Below, piece by piece: positions 45,889 through 57,430 of a DNA stretch of 64,000 bases. This DNA comes from Papaver somniferum. Taxonomy: Eukaryota; Streptophyta; Magnoliopsida; Ranunculales; Papaveraceae. Positions within the stretch are counted from its first letter, which is position 1; each line of letters begins with the position of its first letter. The notes below the pieces were generated by a model. It did not search any database. It was given only the letters and a program-made list of their open reading frames with translations, and had not been told where the DNA came from. Both the position numbers and the translations under genes were made by a program. The stretch covers positions 59,935,830 through 59,999,829 of the forward strand of contig NC_039360.1 in NCBI RefSeq assembly GCF_003573695.1. The letters are read 5' to 3'.

Positions 45889-46253
45889 TATGTCAGGTAA
45901 AAAATTGATATCCCGTTTGAATATCTGAAGTAGAAGTGTTTCTGCTTTTCCAAAAGCATAAGTCAGGAATTGAAGTCGCAAGAAAAAACATTTTGCTTCA
46001 CAAACTGTTAACTTTTTTGCTTCCAGAAGTCATTCTGACTTTTTTTCTTTCTTTCGGAAGTTAAAAAGTGATATTCGAAAGTATATCCAATCATGCTCTA
46101 AAATTTTATTGTTAAGGCGTGAGAAAACTCCCAGCAAAAATATTCCAGACCCACGTGAAATGAGCAATCAAAAGTTTTTCAATGAGTTTTCTAAACAACA
46201 CTGTGTTGAATAGATTTTGAGTAGCACCCTACATACAGTGAGAAATCAAAAAA
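45889..46253. other. Intergenic, nothing recognised
   Basis: AT-rich; a weak inverted pairing of 'cttccgaaag'-like text near 46030-46080. Confidence 0.35.
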
Positions 46254-46526
46254 TTAAGCTAACAGGGCTAGCTCATGTCCATAACAATTTCCCAATTACA
46301 TATCAGGGAAGATAAAGAAATCCCTTGAAATAGTATAATATGTAAAGATCATCTATAAATGGTGCACTTAACAACTATTATCAATTTCCCAGTTAAGCTA
46401 ACAGGGCCAGCTCATGTCTGTAACAATTTCTCATTTATATATCAGAAAAAATAAAGAAATCCCTTGAAACAGTATAGTATGTAAATATCATCTATAAATG
46501 GTGCACTTAACAACTATTATCAATTG
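46254..46526 (+). repeat. 139-bp tandem duplication
   Basis: Two copies beginning 'ttaagctaacagggc' (46254, 46393) and including 'taaatggtgcacttaacaac'. Noncoding. Confidence 0.85.
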
Positions 46527-46675
46527 TTTAAAGTGCCCTATGCTGACCAGAATTATAACAGATTACTCCTCTCATCCCGTATAGTCCCCTAAATGGCGAA
46601 AGGAGGTAAACCCCAAATTTTCTTGATCATCTTTCTCCCTTTCCTATTTCTCCACTCCCATAAAGTTGATTTTAC

Positions 46676-46912
46676 ACCTTCTGAAAACGTCTATTTCAGC
46701 CCAAAACTATCGAGAAAGTAATTCCAAATTTTGGCAGGCTCTTTACAATGTACAAATGGATGATTACTTGATTCAACGGCTTCATTACAAAAAAGACAGG
46801 AAAGTTTCCGGACTTTACCAAGTTGATGTAGAAAATCTAAAGTTGGTGCACCTTTGTGACGTAAGGTCCACACCGAGAAAGATAACATTAATCGGACTTT
46901 TGCATTCAAAAT
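46676..46912 (-). pseudogene. LINE ORF2 zinc-binding (zf-RVT) fragment
   Basis: On minus it reads TLRHKGAPTLDFLHQLGKV, then CLFCNEAVESSNHPFVHC and AKIWNYFLDSFGL. That matches the zf-RVT region near the C-terminus of plant LINE ORF2 proteins (LP....L...G....C..C....ES..HLF..C......IW). No RT is attached; an isolated scrap. Confidence 0.75.
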
Positions 46913-46929
46913 TTACTTAAGAGGGAGGG

Positions 46930-47300
46930 AGATGTAGCCATTTATGTCAAGAATAAATTAACAATTGGCAAAAACAGTGAGCTCTTTACCTCGTTGATAT
47001 TGTCTTCCTCTTTTCTACCATGTTGCCTTGTCACTATTTCTTTCTCAACAAATGACCTACATGATAGCAAAAAACAGCAGGACGAGGTTTCCTCCATTTG
47101 AATCTATTATGGAATCATAAATGATTATTGGGAGGGGGGTGCTGGTGCTAACAATGTGGTCAGATCAGGACAATCAAAGTAGATGTTGTTAGCATGGTTC
47201 TTCATAACATGTATTAGTCTAGTATCATTACTCACTAGTAATAATATGATGTGACAGTACCAATAATTATTGATAACTAATAATTAGATATTTCAAAGTT
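46930..47300. other. Intergenic, nothing recognised
   Basis: No coding or structural signal that I could support. Confidence 0.35.
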
Positions 47301-47352
47301 ATACACTACATCTGTTTTAGGAAAAGTGGTACTTTCACTTTTTCAACTTGCC
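47301..47352 (+). repeat. One end of a Stowaway-like MITE
   Basis: 'tctgttttaggaaaagtggt' followed by 'actttcactttttcaacttg' resembles the left end of the MITE at 40400. No matching right end found. Confidence 0.5.
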
Positions 47353-48108
47353 TTATACTTCATAATATTACTTCAAAGGATTTATCTTCGTTTGGCTACC
47401 TTATTGAAGATTATATACTATGTTATAAATTACACCCACATAATTAATACTTTTGTGCTATCCTTGTATCTATACTAAAATAAACCGGAACGATTTTATT
47501 GGCTGGCCTAATTTGGTACAAAGTTGAATTTTGGCCAAGGTCATCCTTGCATAAGCATGTTGTAAGTAGCTGAAACCATAGCTAAGGATTGCGATAAGAG
47601 TGAGGACTTGACTGAAGTAACTTTTAGGCTTGGGATTGTTCGATTCAACATGTCACGTCTTGAGTCATATGTAGTTGCATTGATGCAAAATGGACTCATT
47701 ATTAGAATATGTTGCACGATCAACAGCTTCCGACAATACTGATTAGACTATTCCAAGGTTTGCCACTTATTCCAATTCTAGCCCTCACACGTGTAGTCCC
47801 TTTTTTTTCCATACACAAACTAACAACAAAGGTTAATGGTTACACATAGGAAATATGTGTGAGTCCAAGAGTCGATGGATAGTTTTGTGGGTATATATAC
47901 ACTATTTACCGTAATTAGAAGGCAATAATAATAGTGAATAGTCATGGTTCAACTTCACTTTAGCCAATTAACTCTCTTATTGGACTCGTGTATTGAATTA
48001 ATTCGACTGCTTTTCTTTTAATTAGAAAAATAACAATTAAACAGCACACCAGTTACATTAGTGTAAATAATCCAGTGCAATAGGGGACACAGGGACACCA
48101 ACCAGTGG
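47353..48108. other. Intergenic, nothing recognised
   Basis: AT-rich; no gene supported. Confidence 0.35.
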
Positions 48109-48425
48109 AGGGGTTGAGACTTTTCATATTAGGTGTGGGTTTTAAAGGGGGGTAATACATGTGGTCACTTCTGAGAATTTGGCGTGGAAATGAAAACTAT
48201 TGCTGAGAACTAAGGGTTTACTATATTAGACGAGACTTATTTTTGTGGGTTGAGACCTTTTCAGAATATGCATAGGTTTCATGGGTATAATACAGGTGCT
48301 GGCTCCAGAGAATTTGGTACACAAATGAAAACCATTGCAAATATTTAACTTTAATAACATGTTTTGAGAGCACAAAAACAAGTCTTGTCTAATATAGTGA
48401 ACTTTTAGTTCTCACACTGTCATAT
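48109..48425. repeat. Direct repeat and ~45-bp-arm hairpin, MITE-like
   Basis: A diverged ~95-bp direct repeat starts at 48110 and 48246 ('gtgggttgagac...aatgaaaacta/ccattgc'). Around the second copy, 'ctgagaactaagggtttact' (48204 on) pairs with 'agtgaacttttagttctcac' (ending 48415), extending through 'atattagacgagact' for about 45 bp. A transcript would fold into a stem with a ~120-nt loop. Confidence 0.7.
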
Positions 48426-48796
48426 ATTGTAGTACAACAATAACTATCAGAGCCGTCTCTGATATTTAGATGACCCTGGGATAAGAACGCCTAGAACACC
48501 TTTTTGGCGAATTCTTACACATATAAACTAGTTTATACCAAATACATAATTTGTCTCTTTGTAAATTATAAAGCTAGTTGCATCCCCCGAAAAAATTGAA
48601 GTTATCAACTTGTTAAAATCCAACCTCCCATTACTAAAAAGAATTTTCGAGACTGAAGCATCATGGGTTATTCTGGAATGGGTTAGATTTTGTTGGTTCT
48701 TGTAATGGCTTGATATGTGTTTCCAGTTTCATGTGCAACGATGTTTGGTCATTATATATATGTAACCATATGACGAGAGTGTGTGTATGTTCCTAA

Positions 48797-49141
48797 AATA
48801 GAATCAGTTCGGCTTCAAATGCATCACCTCTCGGATTTGGGTATGATGTCGTTAATAAGAAATATAAATTTGTAAGGATTGCTTACGATGAAGTAGCTAT
48901 TGGGACTCTTCAAGTATACACTATTGGTAGTAGTATGTGGAAAGTTAAAGAGACAGTTACAGATTTTTTTGAACACCATGGTGTATTATTAGACGATGGA
49001 GTTCATTGGAAGAACCAAATAGGAGAGGTTTACGTATTTGATCTTAAAAGAGAGAGTTTTACCCAATTATTAATAGAATCACCTCCTTACCTTAGTGATG
49101 GTGTTGAGCATGAAGATTGGCTAAAATCTCTAGGAGGCTAG
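48797..49141 (+). pseudogene. F-box-associated (FBA) domain fragment
   Basis: Open from 48797 to the stop at 49139-49141. It reads PLGFGYDVVNKKYKFVRIAY, LQVYTIGSSMWKVKE, GVHWKNQIGEVYVFDLKRES: the pattern of plant F-box-associated domains (GFGYD...YK.VRI, V.VYTLGS..W, G..HW..., I..FDL). The N-terminal F-box that would bind the SCF ubiquitin ligase is absent and a TAA lies just upstream, so this is a gene remnant. First internal ATG at 48935. Confidence 0.75.
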
Positions 49142-50050
49142 CTTTCCTTTTTTGATTTCTATTCAGTTGGTCGTACAAGAGATCTGAATAAAATCCATTG
49201 TAGAGGAGTTGGATTCATGGTTACACTATTGAATGTTATGACGATTTCTGCCTATTCTTTTGGCCTTCACCAATATTGTCGACCTTATCTTTGTAAGGGA
49301 TAAATATTTCCAGATCTTTTGATGAAGACTGGCGACTTGTATCTCAGCTCAAATAAACTCGTCAAATTGTGTTCGGATTCTTGCATGTCAACACTTTGAC
49401 TGTGTCGGAAGCATAACATCGTTACTTAAATTTCGGTCTCCTACACACTTGCTAGCAAAGTCACTAACCTATATTTGAAAATCATTTATGTCTTAAATCT
49501 TTAATACTGACACAAAGTAATCGAAAGAAAATAGAAATACCATAAAATAATATAAAAATGTGTTATAAACGTAATTTTATTGACTAAGATGCCCTCGTAT
49601 GTCAAAGATTAAGATTTCCATATACTTGGTTACTAATCTTCTATACCTACAAATATTAGCTCAAGATTGTGTAACTACACACGCATGAATATAATTGTCT
49701 AAAAATAAAATTCCCTCTACTTATTATGTTTTTTATTTCATAACACCTCATCAGCACGTAGTTTTAATCACTGAGCAATTTATTTCTTACAATCGATTTA
49801 TCTAATTATTTTATTATTATTGGAATATAATTGGTCATTTTCTTTGTTTTATAAAAACTAAATTCTTATTTTATTTTTAACTAGGTTCAGTGTTTTTTTC
49901 TTTACACCAAAATTTTTATGAGCTAACTTTTTAGTTAATCACTTGTATGTGATTAACATATACCCATGCTATGATGTATATGAAAAATATACTTTTGATT
50001 TTTCTATCTTTATCTTGATTCATTGTAATCACATCATATCATTTTTCTTT
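49142..50050. other. AT-rich intergenic, nothing recognised
   Basis: Strongly AT-rich, no gene or ordered repeat seen. Confidence 0.4.
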
Positions 50051-50055
50051 ATTTG

Positions 50056-50598
50056 TTAATCACTTGTACTGTTGTACACCTTTACACTAATTTTGTATAC
50101 AGTTCGTAACAAGAAAAGAAAAAAAAGATTAAAACGACCTAGTTTCTTATCCGATTTTTCAAGCACGGTAACTTCTTCAAAAATATGGACAAAAACTTTC
50201 TCCCCATTTACCAAAGCTTCTTCTTCGACCTCGGTTATCCTTAGAAACTTCTTACTCTCTTTCACTTTTTCCGCTTTCCCCTTAAACACCTCCTTCAAAC
50301 GACTGTAACATCCCCAAAACCCAACAAGTCCTACAACACCAAGTATTGACCCCTTTAGATAAAATTGATTATTATTATCGCTAAGAAAATCAATAGTGGG
50401 TTTCACATTTTAGTCAGAAGTTCCTTTTATTTGTTGATAACCTACTTTTACTGTAGCATAACTTTGTTTGTGACTTTCATAACTCTTTTCCAAATTATCA
50501 TAGCTTTCTTTGAGACTTCCATATGCTTTGAATCCCACATATGAGGCACGGGATAGGACAACATCACCACCACAGGCTAAGAGTTTGGGAGAAACCAT
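50056..50598 (-). pseudogene. Unrecognised membrane-anchored protein, in-frame stop
   Basis: ATG 50598 gives MVSPKLLACGGDVVLSRASY and a repetitive ESY/KSY stretch (SLKESYDNLEKSYESHKQSY) with an ~11-residue beat. TAA at 50410-50412 stops it. The same frame then continues without a break: NVKPTIDFLSDNNNQFYLKG, a hydrophobic segment (GSILGVVGLVGFWGCYSRL), and a charged stretch (KEVFKGKAEKVKESKKFLRI), ending at 50056-50058. I do not recognise the family. The layout suggests a small coiled-coil protein with one membrane segment. Either the TAA is a nonsense mutation, or the two parts are separate, since the second has no nearby ATG. Confidence 0.45.
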
Positions 50599-50599
50599 G

Positions 50600-51100
50600 T
50601 TTTAGATTTTAGTAAATTATACAAATAACTAATATTGGTTTTTCTCCATCGTTTTTACAGGATGAGAGAAAATATATTGGCATATTTTATACTTTTTTTG
50701 CCAATCTAGTTTGATTCTTTCGTGGATTCTGAAAATATATCACTATGAATGTCTAATAAAAAATTAACCTTTTACCACTAAATATTGGTTTATTCAATAA
50801 TGGTTGGTTATATTTCTTACAAGAAACCGTCCATAACAAACCATCGGTTTTCATTCCTTACAAGAAATCATTCATCAAACAACGGATTTTCTCTAAGAAA
50901 AAATAGCAACACTAATTTCTTTACTTTCTTAAAAGGAAATATTTTCTTTTACGATCCTAAAAGGATGACATATTGTTCTAAAAATTGCAAATACAAATGA
51001 AACAAGGAATTATTACATTCTTGAGGGATGAAACGACGAGGGTACCTAAGTAAACCACAATTTTTTTTCATATACGAGTAATAAGATGCTTTTACAATTA
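50600..51100. other. AT-rich intergenic
   Basis: Loose repeats of 'ttcttacaagaaa' and 'aaccat' at 50810-50900; no gene supported. Confidence 0.35.
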
Positions 51101-51104
51101 AATA

Positions 51105-51285
51105 ACTTTTAATGTGGAAGAAGTAAAAACACACAAACACAACAGTTTTGTTAACGAGAAAACTGCAAATGCAGACAAACCTCGGGACCTAGTCTAGTTT
51201 GAATACTCTCAGAATTAAGCCGTTATACGAACAACAAAGCCAACTTCGTATAGTTGAGACCAAGTAATCTACCCCTAGTTACTCA
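51105..51285 (-). mobile_element. Old, diverged LTR fragment of the gag-only family
   Basis: On minus it reads 'gaagttgg', 'cggcttaat', 'gactaggtcccgaggtttg', 'ctgcatttgcagttttctcg' and 'ttaacaaaactg', matching in order the 3' part of the LTRs (e.g. 16010-16140) at clearly lower identity. It shows the family was active here long before the other insertions. Confidence 0.75.
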
Positions 51286-51639
51286 GTTTCCTCATTGTCC
51301 CTGCACTTACAACCTCCTGGCCAACGCATGTGAATCCCAACACATAAACCACTATCTTGAGTTGCTTTACTGATGTAAATACTTCATTACTCAACTCTTT
51401 TTGATCATCTTCCAAACAGTAAATAAACAAAGTTGTTTGGTAACCACTCTATCAATCTTTGAATAAAATATTTTTTGAGTTTTGACTATCCGTTTAACAA
51501 GTAAACTCCTTTGTCGGCTTCAGATCAATCAGGATCCGAAATAATCAGATCTAGATAGAACAAGAAAGGGTAACATACTCGTTCCACCGATTGGATTCAG
51601 GAATCCGATACTGGGTTACTCCAGGATATTTCTATTTCA

Positions 51640-52025
51640 GGTCCAGTTAGAACTGGTCTTCGCATATTCAAGGAAGACGTCTTTCCTTCTCATCTTATGA
51701 GAACGCTAGAGAATCTTTTGACTCTCCTTCTTCTGTTAGTTCTTCTACCTCTTTAAACAAAAATTTCACTCCCAACCCAGGATTCAAGTTATCTATCTTT
51801 GATTCCCCTCCTATTAGCTCTGAACCTGTATTTCGAATTTCAATTCCTAATTTTGCATTATCATCTTCAACCGGCAACTCTAATTTTAATCCATCTCAAG
51901 TGCAAATTGATCAGTGGGAATTTAAAAGAGAAACACAAAGAATCTGAATCATACCTCCTTCTTTCGTTCTCCATATCCGAAACAACTGAAAGAGTTACAG
52001 GCTTTTTGTTCATCTCTGAACCCTA
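51640..52025 (+). pseudogene. LINE ORF1 C-terminal remnant
   Basis: An open frame from about 51695 reads a Ser/Pro/Asn-rich tail (SPSSVSSSTSLNKNFTPNPG, FRISIPNFALSSSTGNSNF) 300 bp before ORF2. Position and composition fit the C-terminus of plant LINE ORF1; no zinc knuckle is seen in the part that remains. Confidence 0.4.
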
Positions 52026-52301
52026 ATTTTTGTGTTTTTAGTTTCTCTTAAATTTTTAATTTGAAATATAGAATTCAATCTAGACTTAATCAATTCACAT
52101 TCTTTGACAAGCTTACACAAACCTAGTCTCCAGATCTTCCCAAATAACTAAATTAGACAACCCACATTAAACCTAAATCATATAATTAATTTAAATAAGA
52201 ATCCCTTTCATTATACTAATTCAAGTCTACCTTTATTCTTCTAAACTTTAAATTTTCGTTGGAGTCTTTTCCTTTGTTTCTTTATACCTTAAAATCAAAA
52301 T

Positions 52302-54313
52302 ATGAAACTAATTGCCTGGAATGTGCAAGGATGTGGAAATCCTTTCACTAAAAACCACTTAAAACACATCATAGACACCGAAAAACCTAAACTTATTTTT
52401 CTCTCCGGGACTCAATCTCAGAGACCTCTAGGAAAATCCCTGTTATCTACTTACCCAAACACTCATATTATTGATCCAATTGGATTAGCAGAGGGGCTAG
52501 TTATTGCTCGAATAGATGGATTCCATTTTTAATGAATCCAATGGAATATAAACATGATAAATATAATATTGTAACACATTTCGACTCAAAACAATGGATC
52601 TTAATATGTTTCTATGGGAGTCCTTATCCAACCAATATGAACTATGCATGGGATTTTATAAACAGGATATCATAACTAGTCAATAGGAATAAAATACCTT
52701 GGGTGTTAATAGGAGATTTGAATCTAATTTTTGATCAATTGAAGAAATTAGGTGGCCTACCCTTCAACAAAAAGGACAATGAGTAGTATGTAGAGATCTT
52801 GCACAGAGCAGGGCTAATAGACCTAGGATATATTAGTTACGATTTTACTTGGAATAATCAAAGAAAAGAACCAGTATACATACAAGAAAGGTTAGATAAA
52901 GCAGTAGCCAATTCAGATTGGACTTTGCAATTCCCTAAAGTTAAATTAACTCATTAAGTAGTTGTCGGTTCAAACCATAGTCATATCTCTTTAACCCACT
53001 GTTTAGGGAATCAACTTATGGATTGGAAGAAAAACATTTTTGGTATGCCAACTAAACTAATCAAAAAAACATTACAACAAATGGATAACATAAAATCCTC
53101 CCATCAACTTTATAGAAAGGAAGAATTAATTCAAGAAAAACTTATGCATCTGCAAAAGTTGTATGACACTCGAGAAGCTATAGCGAAACAACAATTAAGA
53201 GATAATATAATAGCTTTAGGGGGAAAACACCAAGTACTTCCACACAATTACACTTATAAGAAAGAAATGGAATGTCTAAAAATAACCTTCAATAGAAAAA
53301 AAATATATTCATCCGCAAAAGATTACTTCCAAAAATATTTTCACTGATGATGAAGTGGTAAACTCCCAACAAGATGCTTTGTTTAATATCATTCAAGATG
53401 ATGTATCTGATTCGAAAATGCTAGTCTTAGTAGTATCCCTTCCAAGGAGGAAATTTTACAAGTCCTCAAAAAAATGAAACCAAACAAATCTCTGAGCCCT
53501 GATGGTTTTCCTGCCAGTTCTTTAAGCATAATTGGGACATTATAGGTGACCAAGTAACAAAAACCATTCAACATTTCCTTGAATCGGGAATCATGCACCA
53601 AGATTTAAATAAAAATCTTCTTTTCTTTATATCCAAAACTAGACAACCTAAGAATCCAAGTCAATTCAGGCCAATTGGTCTCTGTAATACTACTTACAAA
53701 ATTATTGCTAAAATACTAGCCAATAGATTTAAACCCATTCTAGATAAAATAATTTCACAATTCCAAGATGGTTTTCTTTCTAAAAGACAAATCTCTGATA
53801 ATACAATGATAACTCATGAAATAATTCTTACCTTCAAAAAGAAAAAACAAGAACTGGAGGTCTAAAAATCAAAATAGATATGTCAAAAGCCTTTGATAGG
53901 GTAAACGAGAGTTTTCTTATCTCTGCTCTTAGAGCTTTCGGTTTCAACTATCAATTTTGCAACCTGATCCATCAGTGTATCTCAACTTCATCCATAGTTG
54001 TTCATCTGAATGACTCTCCTAGAGATCCCTTTAAACCTTTTAGATGGATGCGTTAACGAAATTCTCTCTCTCCTTATCTCTTCATTATTTGCATGGAAGT
54101 ATTCTCAAGATTTCTTGTTTCTCCTGAAAAACAGAAACTCATGGGGTTAAGTTAACACAAAAAAATAACCCAACATCCCACCTTTTTTTCGCAGATGACT
54201 GCCTCTTTTTTTATAAATGATGATTTAAATGAATGCATAAACATCCGAAAAACCATCAAAATCTTTAGTAACGCGTCAGGTCATCTCATAAACTTCGAAA
54301 TATCATGGGTCTT
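52302..54313 (+). pseudogene. L1-type LINE ORF2: endonuclease and reverse transcriptase, 5' part
   Basis: ATG 52302 reads MKLIAWNVQGCGNPFTKNHL, the start of an APE-type endonuclease. The expected catalytic Glu in 'LIFL.ET' is Gly (LIFLSGTQS). Further blocks in shifting frames are PWVLIGDLNLIFDQL, FTWNNQRKEPVYIQERLDKA and GSNHSHISL. The RT follows: MKPNKSLSPDGFPA, QFRPIGLCNTTYKIIAKILA, GFLSKRQISDNTMITHEI, KIDMSKAFDRVNESF and the catalytic FADDCLFF near 54190. The last residues before the LTR are INFEISWVF; reading resumes at 56675. Several frameshifts and stops; dead copy. Confidence 0.85.
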
Positions 54314-56674
54314 TGTTAGAGCATTGCTCGGTCGAACTCGCATGCGTTGTTATCTCAAGCATGTTTGTCAATGTTAGTGATCAAAACTATAAGTCTTGAT
54401 TTATAGTCTATTATAGCTAAGTCTTGAACTAGGATAAAAGTGTAGTTGAGCTCAAGAACTCCATGGAAATCATCATACAATACGAATGACTACTCAAACC
54501 GGTGGATCTTCATCGACTAAAAGGTATGTGGATACTTGAACTTATCAATCACTCAAAAGTCTATTTATCTCCTATCTTGAGACAAAAGTCGTTTTTCTAT
54601 ATAGACTTAGATTATACACATTTGCTATGTCGAGCCGAGTTTATCTCGCCTATCTATTTCTCGAAATATGTGTTGGTAAGCTTTCGCTTTAGCCAAGTTC
54701 ATCTTTACCTAGTGACGAAAGTCATGAAAAGTTTCAATCACTTTGAAAATTGCTTACTTTGACGAAAAATAGTTTGTGAATAACAACTATAGAATATCAA
54801 CGTCCTCTAAGAATGTTTCAATGATTGAAATGAGATTTAGATTATATAACCATTGGAGGATATAAGCATTGTTGTGGAAACACATATATGTATAAGTCCT
54901 TATTCCTTGAACCGATGTTTGCGAACTTTGTTGATCAAGAGAACCGGAATGGTGGCGTGAGCCAAGTCCGCGAACTGGCGGAAGTTCTCGACCCGAGAAA
55001 TTCTGCTGGAGTTTGTGAACCCCGTCCGGGAACTTAAGTCCACGAACCCAGTATGTGAACTTGAGTAGGTTATATCTAAAAACGATGTTTGTGAATTTAT
55101 TCTTATATAAACTAAGGAATGCAAATTGCAAACCGTGGCTATATAGTTCATGAACCGATTCGAGTGAATTAAATCGTTTTTGCTTCGATTGTGTCTTGTG
55201 TAGTTGCATAAGATTTCCTTGCAATTGAACAACTCTCTAACTAGTTCATTTGAGTCACTTGAACTAGTTATGGTGAAGAATAATATGGTTGATATGAAAG
55301 TGATCATATGGCTAACCATTTGGTTGACTATTGTTGAACCAACAAATGTACAAGTTTGGGTACGGTTACACAAGCCTAGAAACGTGTATTTCATTTGTGT
55401 GTAACAAGCTAGTTTTCGATTTAAAAGTTGAAAGATATTAGCTTGAATCTAATCAGGTTTTCATTTAACGGTGAATATTGAATGCTTTGTTACCAAGCTA
55501 ACATTGATTGCAAACCCTGATTTGAAAGATTATATAAGGGAGAACTCTAGAAACTGGGAAACCTAATCCTCACACCTTCTGTATGATACTAGTTGTTCTA
55601 ACCTAGAGTCGATTCTCCTTTAACCTTTAGTTTCTTCTTCTAAACCAGGTTAACGACTTAAAGACTTCATTGGGATTGTGAAGACAGACCTATACTACTT
55701 TTTTTGTAGTTGTGTGATCTAATCTTGCTGTTTCTATCGTACGAGTAAAATTGTAATAATTGGCTTGAGATTGATATCTCCGATAGGCAAGATATAAAAG
55801 AAATCACAAACACTTCTTCTCATCGTTTGTGATTCCACAATATCTTTTTTCGCTGCGTCGATTAAGATTATTGTGAGGTGATTGATAATATTAGGATGTT
55901 CTTCGGGAATATAAGTATGGTTTATCAATTGGTTCCTGTTCACCTTGATTTATCAAAAGACGGAACAAAACTCGTAGGTATATTCGTGGGAGACGGATTT
56001 ATCTATTTCCGTAGACTTTTATGCGTGATACAGATTTGTTTATTAAAGTCTTCGACTTTGGGTCGTAGCAACTCTTAGTTGTGGGTGAGATCAGCTAAGG
56101 GAATCAAGTACGTAGCATCCTGCTGGGATCAGAGACGTAGGAGCATAACTGTACCTTAGATCAGTGTGAGACTGATTGGGGTTCAACTACAGTCCAGACC
56201 GAAATTAATTTGGAGTAGGCTAGTGTATGTAGAGGCTTAATACAGTGTGTGTTCAAACTGGACTAGGTCCCGGGGGTTTTCTGCATTTGCGGTTTCCTCG
56301 TTAACAAAATTCTGGTGTCTGTGTTATTTCTTTTCCGCATTATATTTTGTTATTAATTGAAATATCATAGGTTGTACGTTGTTCAATCAATTAGAATATC
56401 CGACCTTTTGGTTGTTGATTTAAATTGATTGACACTTGGATATTGGTCTTTGGTACCATCCAAGTTATCTCTCTAGTATTTGATAAAGACTCGCAGATTT
56501 CTATTTGCTTGAGTATATATCAAATCGAGAGATTGAGATATAAACTCTTTGATATACTTTTTATCTAGATTGAGTCTGACTGTCTAGTTGATTCTCTAGA
56601 AAGTATATTGGAGTTTGTCCATACAGATTGTTAAGCGAAATATTGGGTGTGGTTGTTGTACCCCCGCTTTTTCA
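54314..56674 (+). mobile_element. Solo LTR inside LINE ORF2
   Basis: 2361 bp, TGTTAGAGCATTGCTCGG to GCTTTTTCA, same family as the other LTRs. The flanks are two parts of one LINE: GTCTT before and TACTT after, giving an imperfect duplication (shared CTT). TATA-like box 'tatataagg' near 55529. No internal region remains, the usual result of LTR-LTR recombination within one element. Confidence 0.85.
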
Positions 56675-57150
56675 TACTTCTTCCGTAAAAAAAAATACAT
56701 ACAATACATCAAAGAATGATGGCTAAAATCCTTAAAATAAAAAAGATTTACATGAAAGATTCTTACGTAGGAGCTCCCATGTTCATTGATAGATCTAAGA
56801 TAAAAAAATTTGAAGTAACCGTGGAAAAAATAGAACATGGATCTTAAGGATGGAAAGAGAAAGTCCTACCCAATCCAGTAAAATGGACTTAAACAAAGTT
56901 GTTTTAGCTAGTACAACTACATTCCAAATGGGATGTTTTGTACTACCTAAACAAATTACCAATAAAATTGATACAATACAAAGAGATTTCTGGTGGGGGA
57001 AAGAATTGAGTAAGAAAGGTCCAAAGATTACACTTATCTATGTAAACCATTACATAAAGGTGGATTAGATATTCTCATCATATGAACTTAGTTATGATAG
57101 CCAAACTAGCATGGAGACTTTTAACTGAACAAAACTCTTTATAGGTCTTC
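56675..57150 (+). pseudogene. LINE ORF2, continuation after the solo LTR
   Basis: The frame resumes with MAKILKIKKIYMKDSYVGAP and MFIDRSKIKKFEVTVEKIEH, then MDLNKVVLASTTTFQMGCF, ITNKIDTIQRDFWWGKELSK: the conserved post-RT region of plant LINEs ('YLG.PL', 'W......LS..G....I..VL', 'FWWG'). It ends at about 57150 in a 'caaaactcttta' motif where a different LINE segment begins. Confidence 0.8.
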
Positions 57151-57430
57151 GAACAAAACTCTTTAATGCTCCAGGACCATAAGGTTTTCAAGCTGGTTTT
57201 TACAAGAGTCAATGGAACATTGTTGGTGAAGATTTTTGTTCATTGGTTAAAATATTTTTCCATTCAAAGCATGTTCTCAATCAAATTAACATGACTTACA
57301 TTTCTCTCATTCCTAAGAAGAAGAAGTCCATTCGTATTGCAGATTTCGGACAAATAGATTTGCGCAATACCTCATATAAAATTATGTAAAAAATTCTTTT
57401 GAAGGGGATGAATCTATTAGTGGAAAAAAT
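57151..57430 (+). pseudogene. Second LINE RT fragment
   Basis: Reads APGP, a stop in place of the Asp, GFQAGFYKSQWNIVGEDFC, NQINMTYISLIPKKKKSIRI and DLRNTSYKIM, stop, KILLKGMNLLVEK. It is the RT block that normally lies well upstream of the sequence just before it, so it comes from another LINE copy. The junction shares the motif 'caaaactcttta' with the left neighbour. It stops at the LTR start at 57431. Confidence 0.75.
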
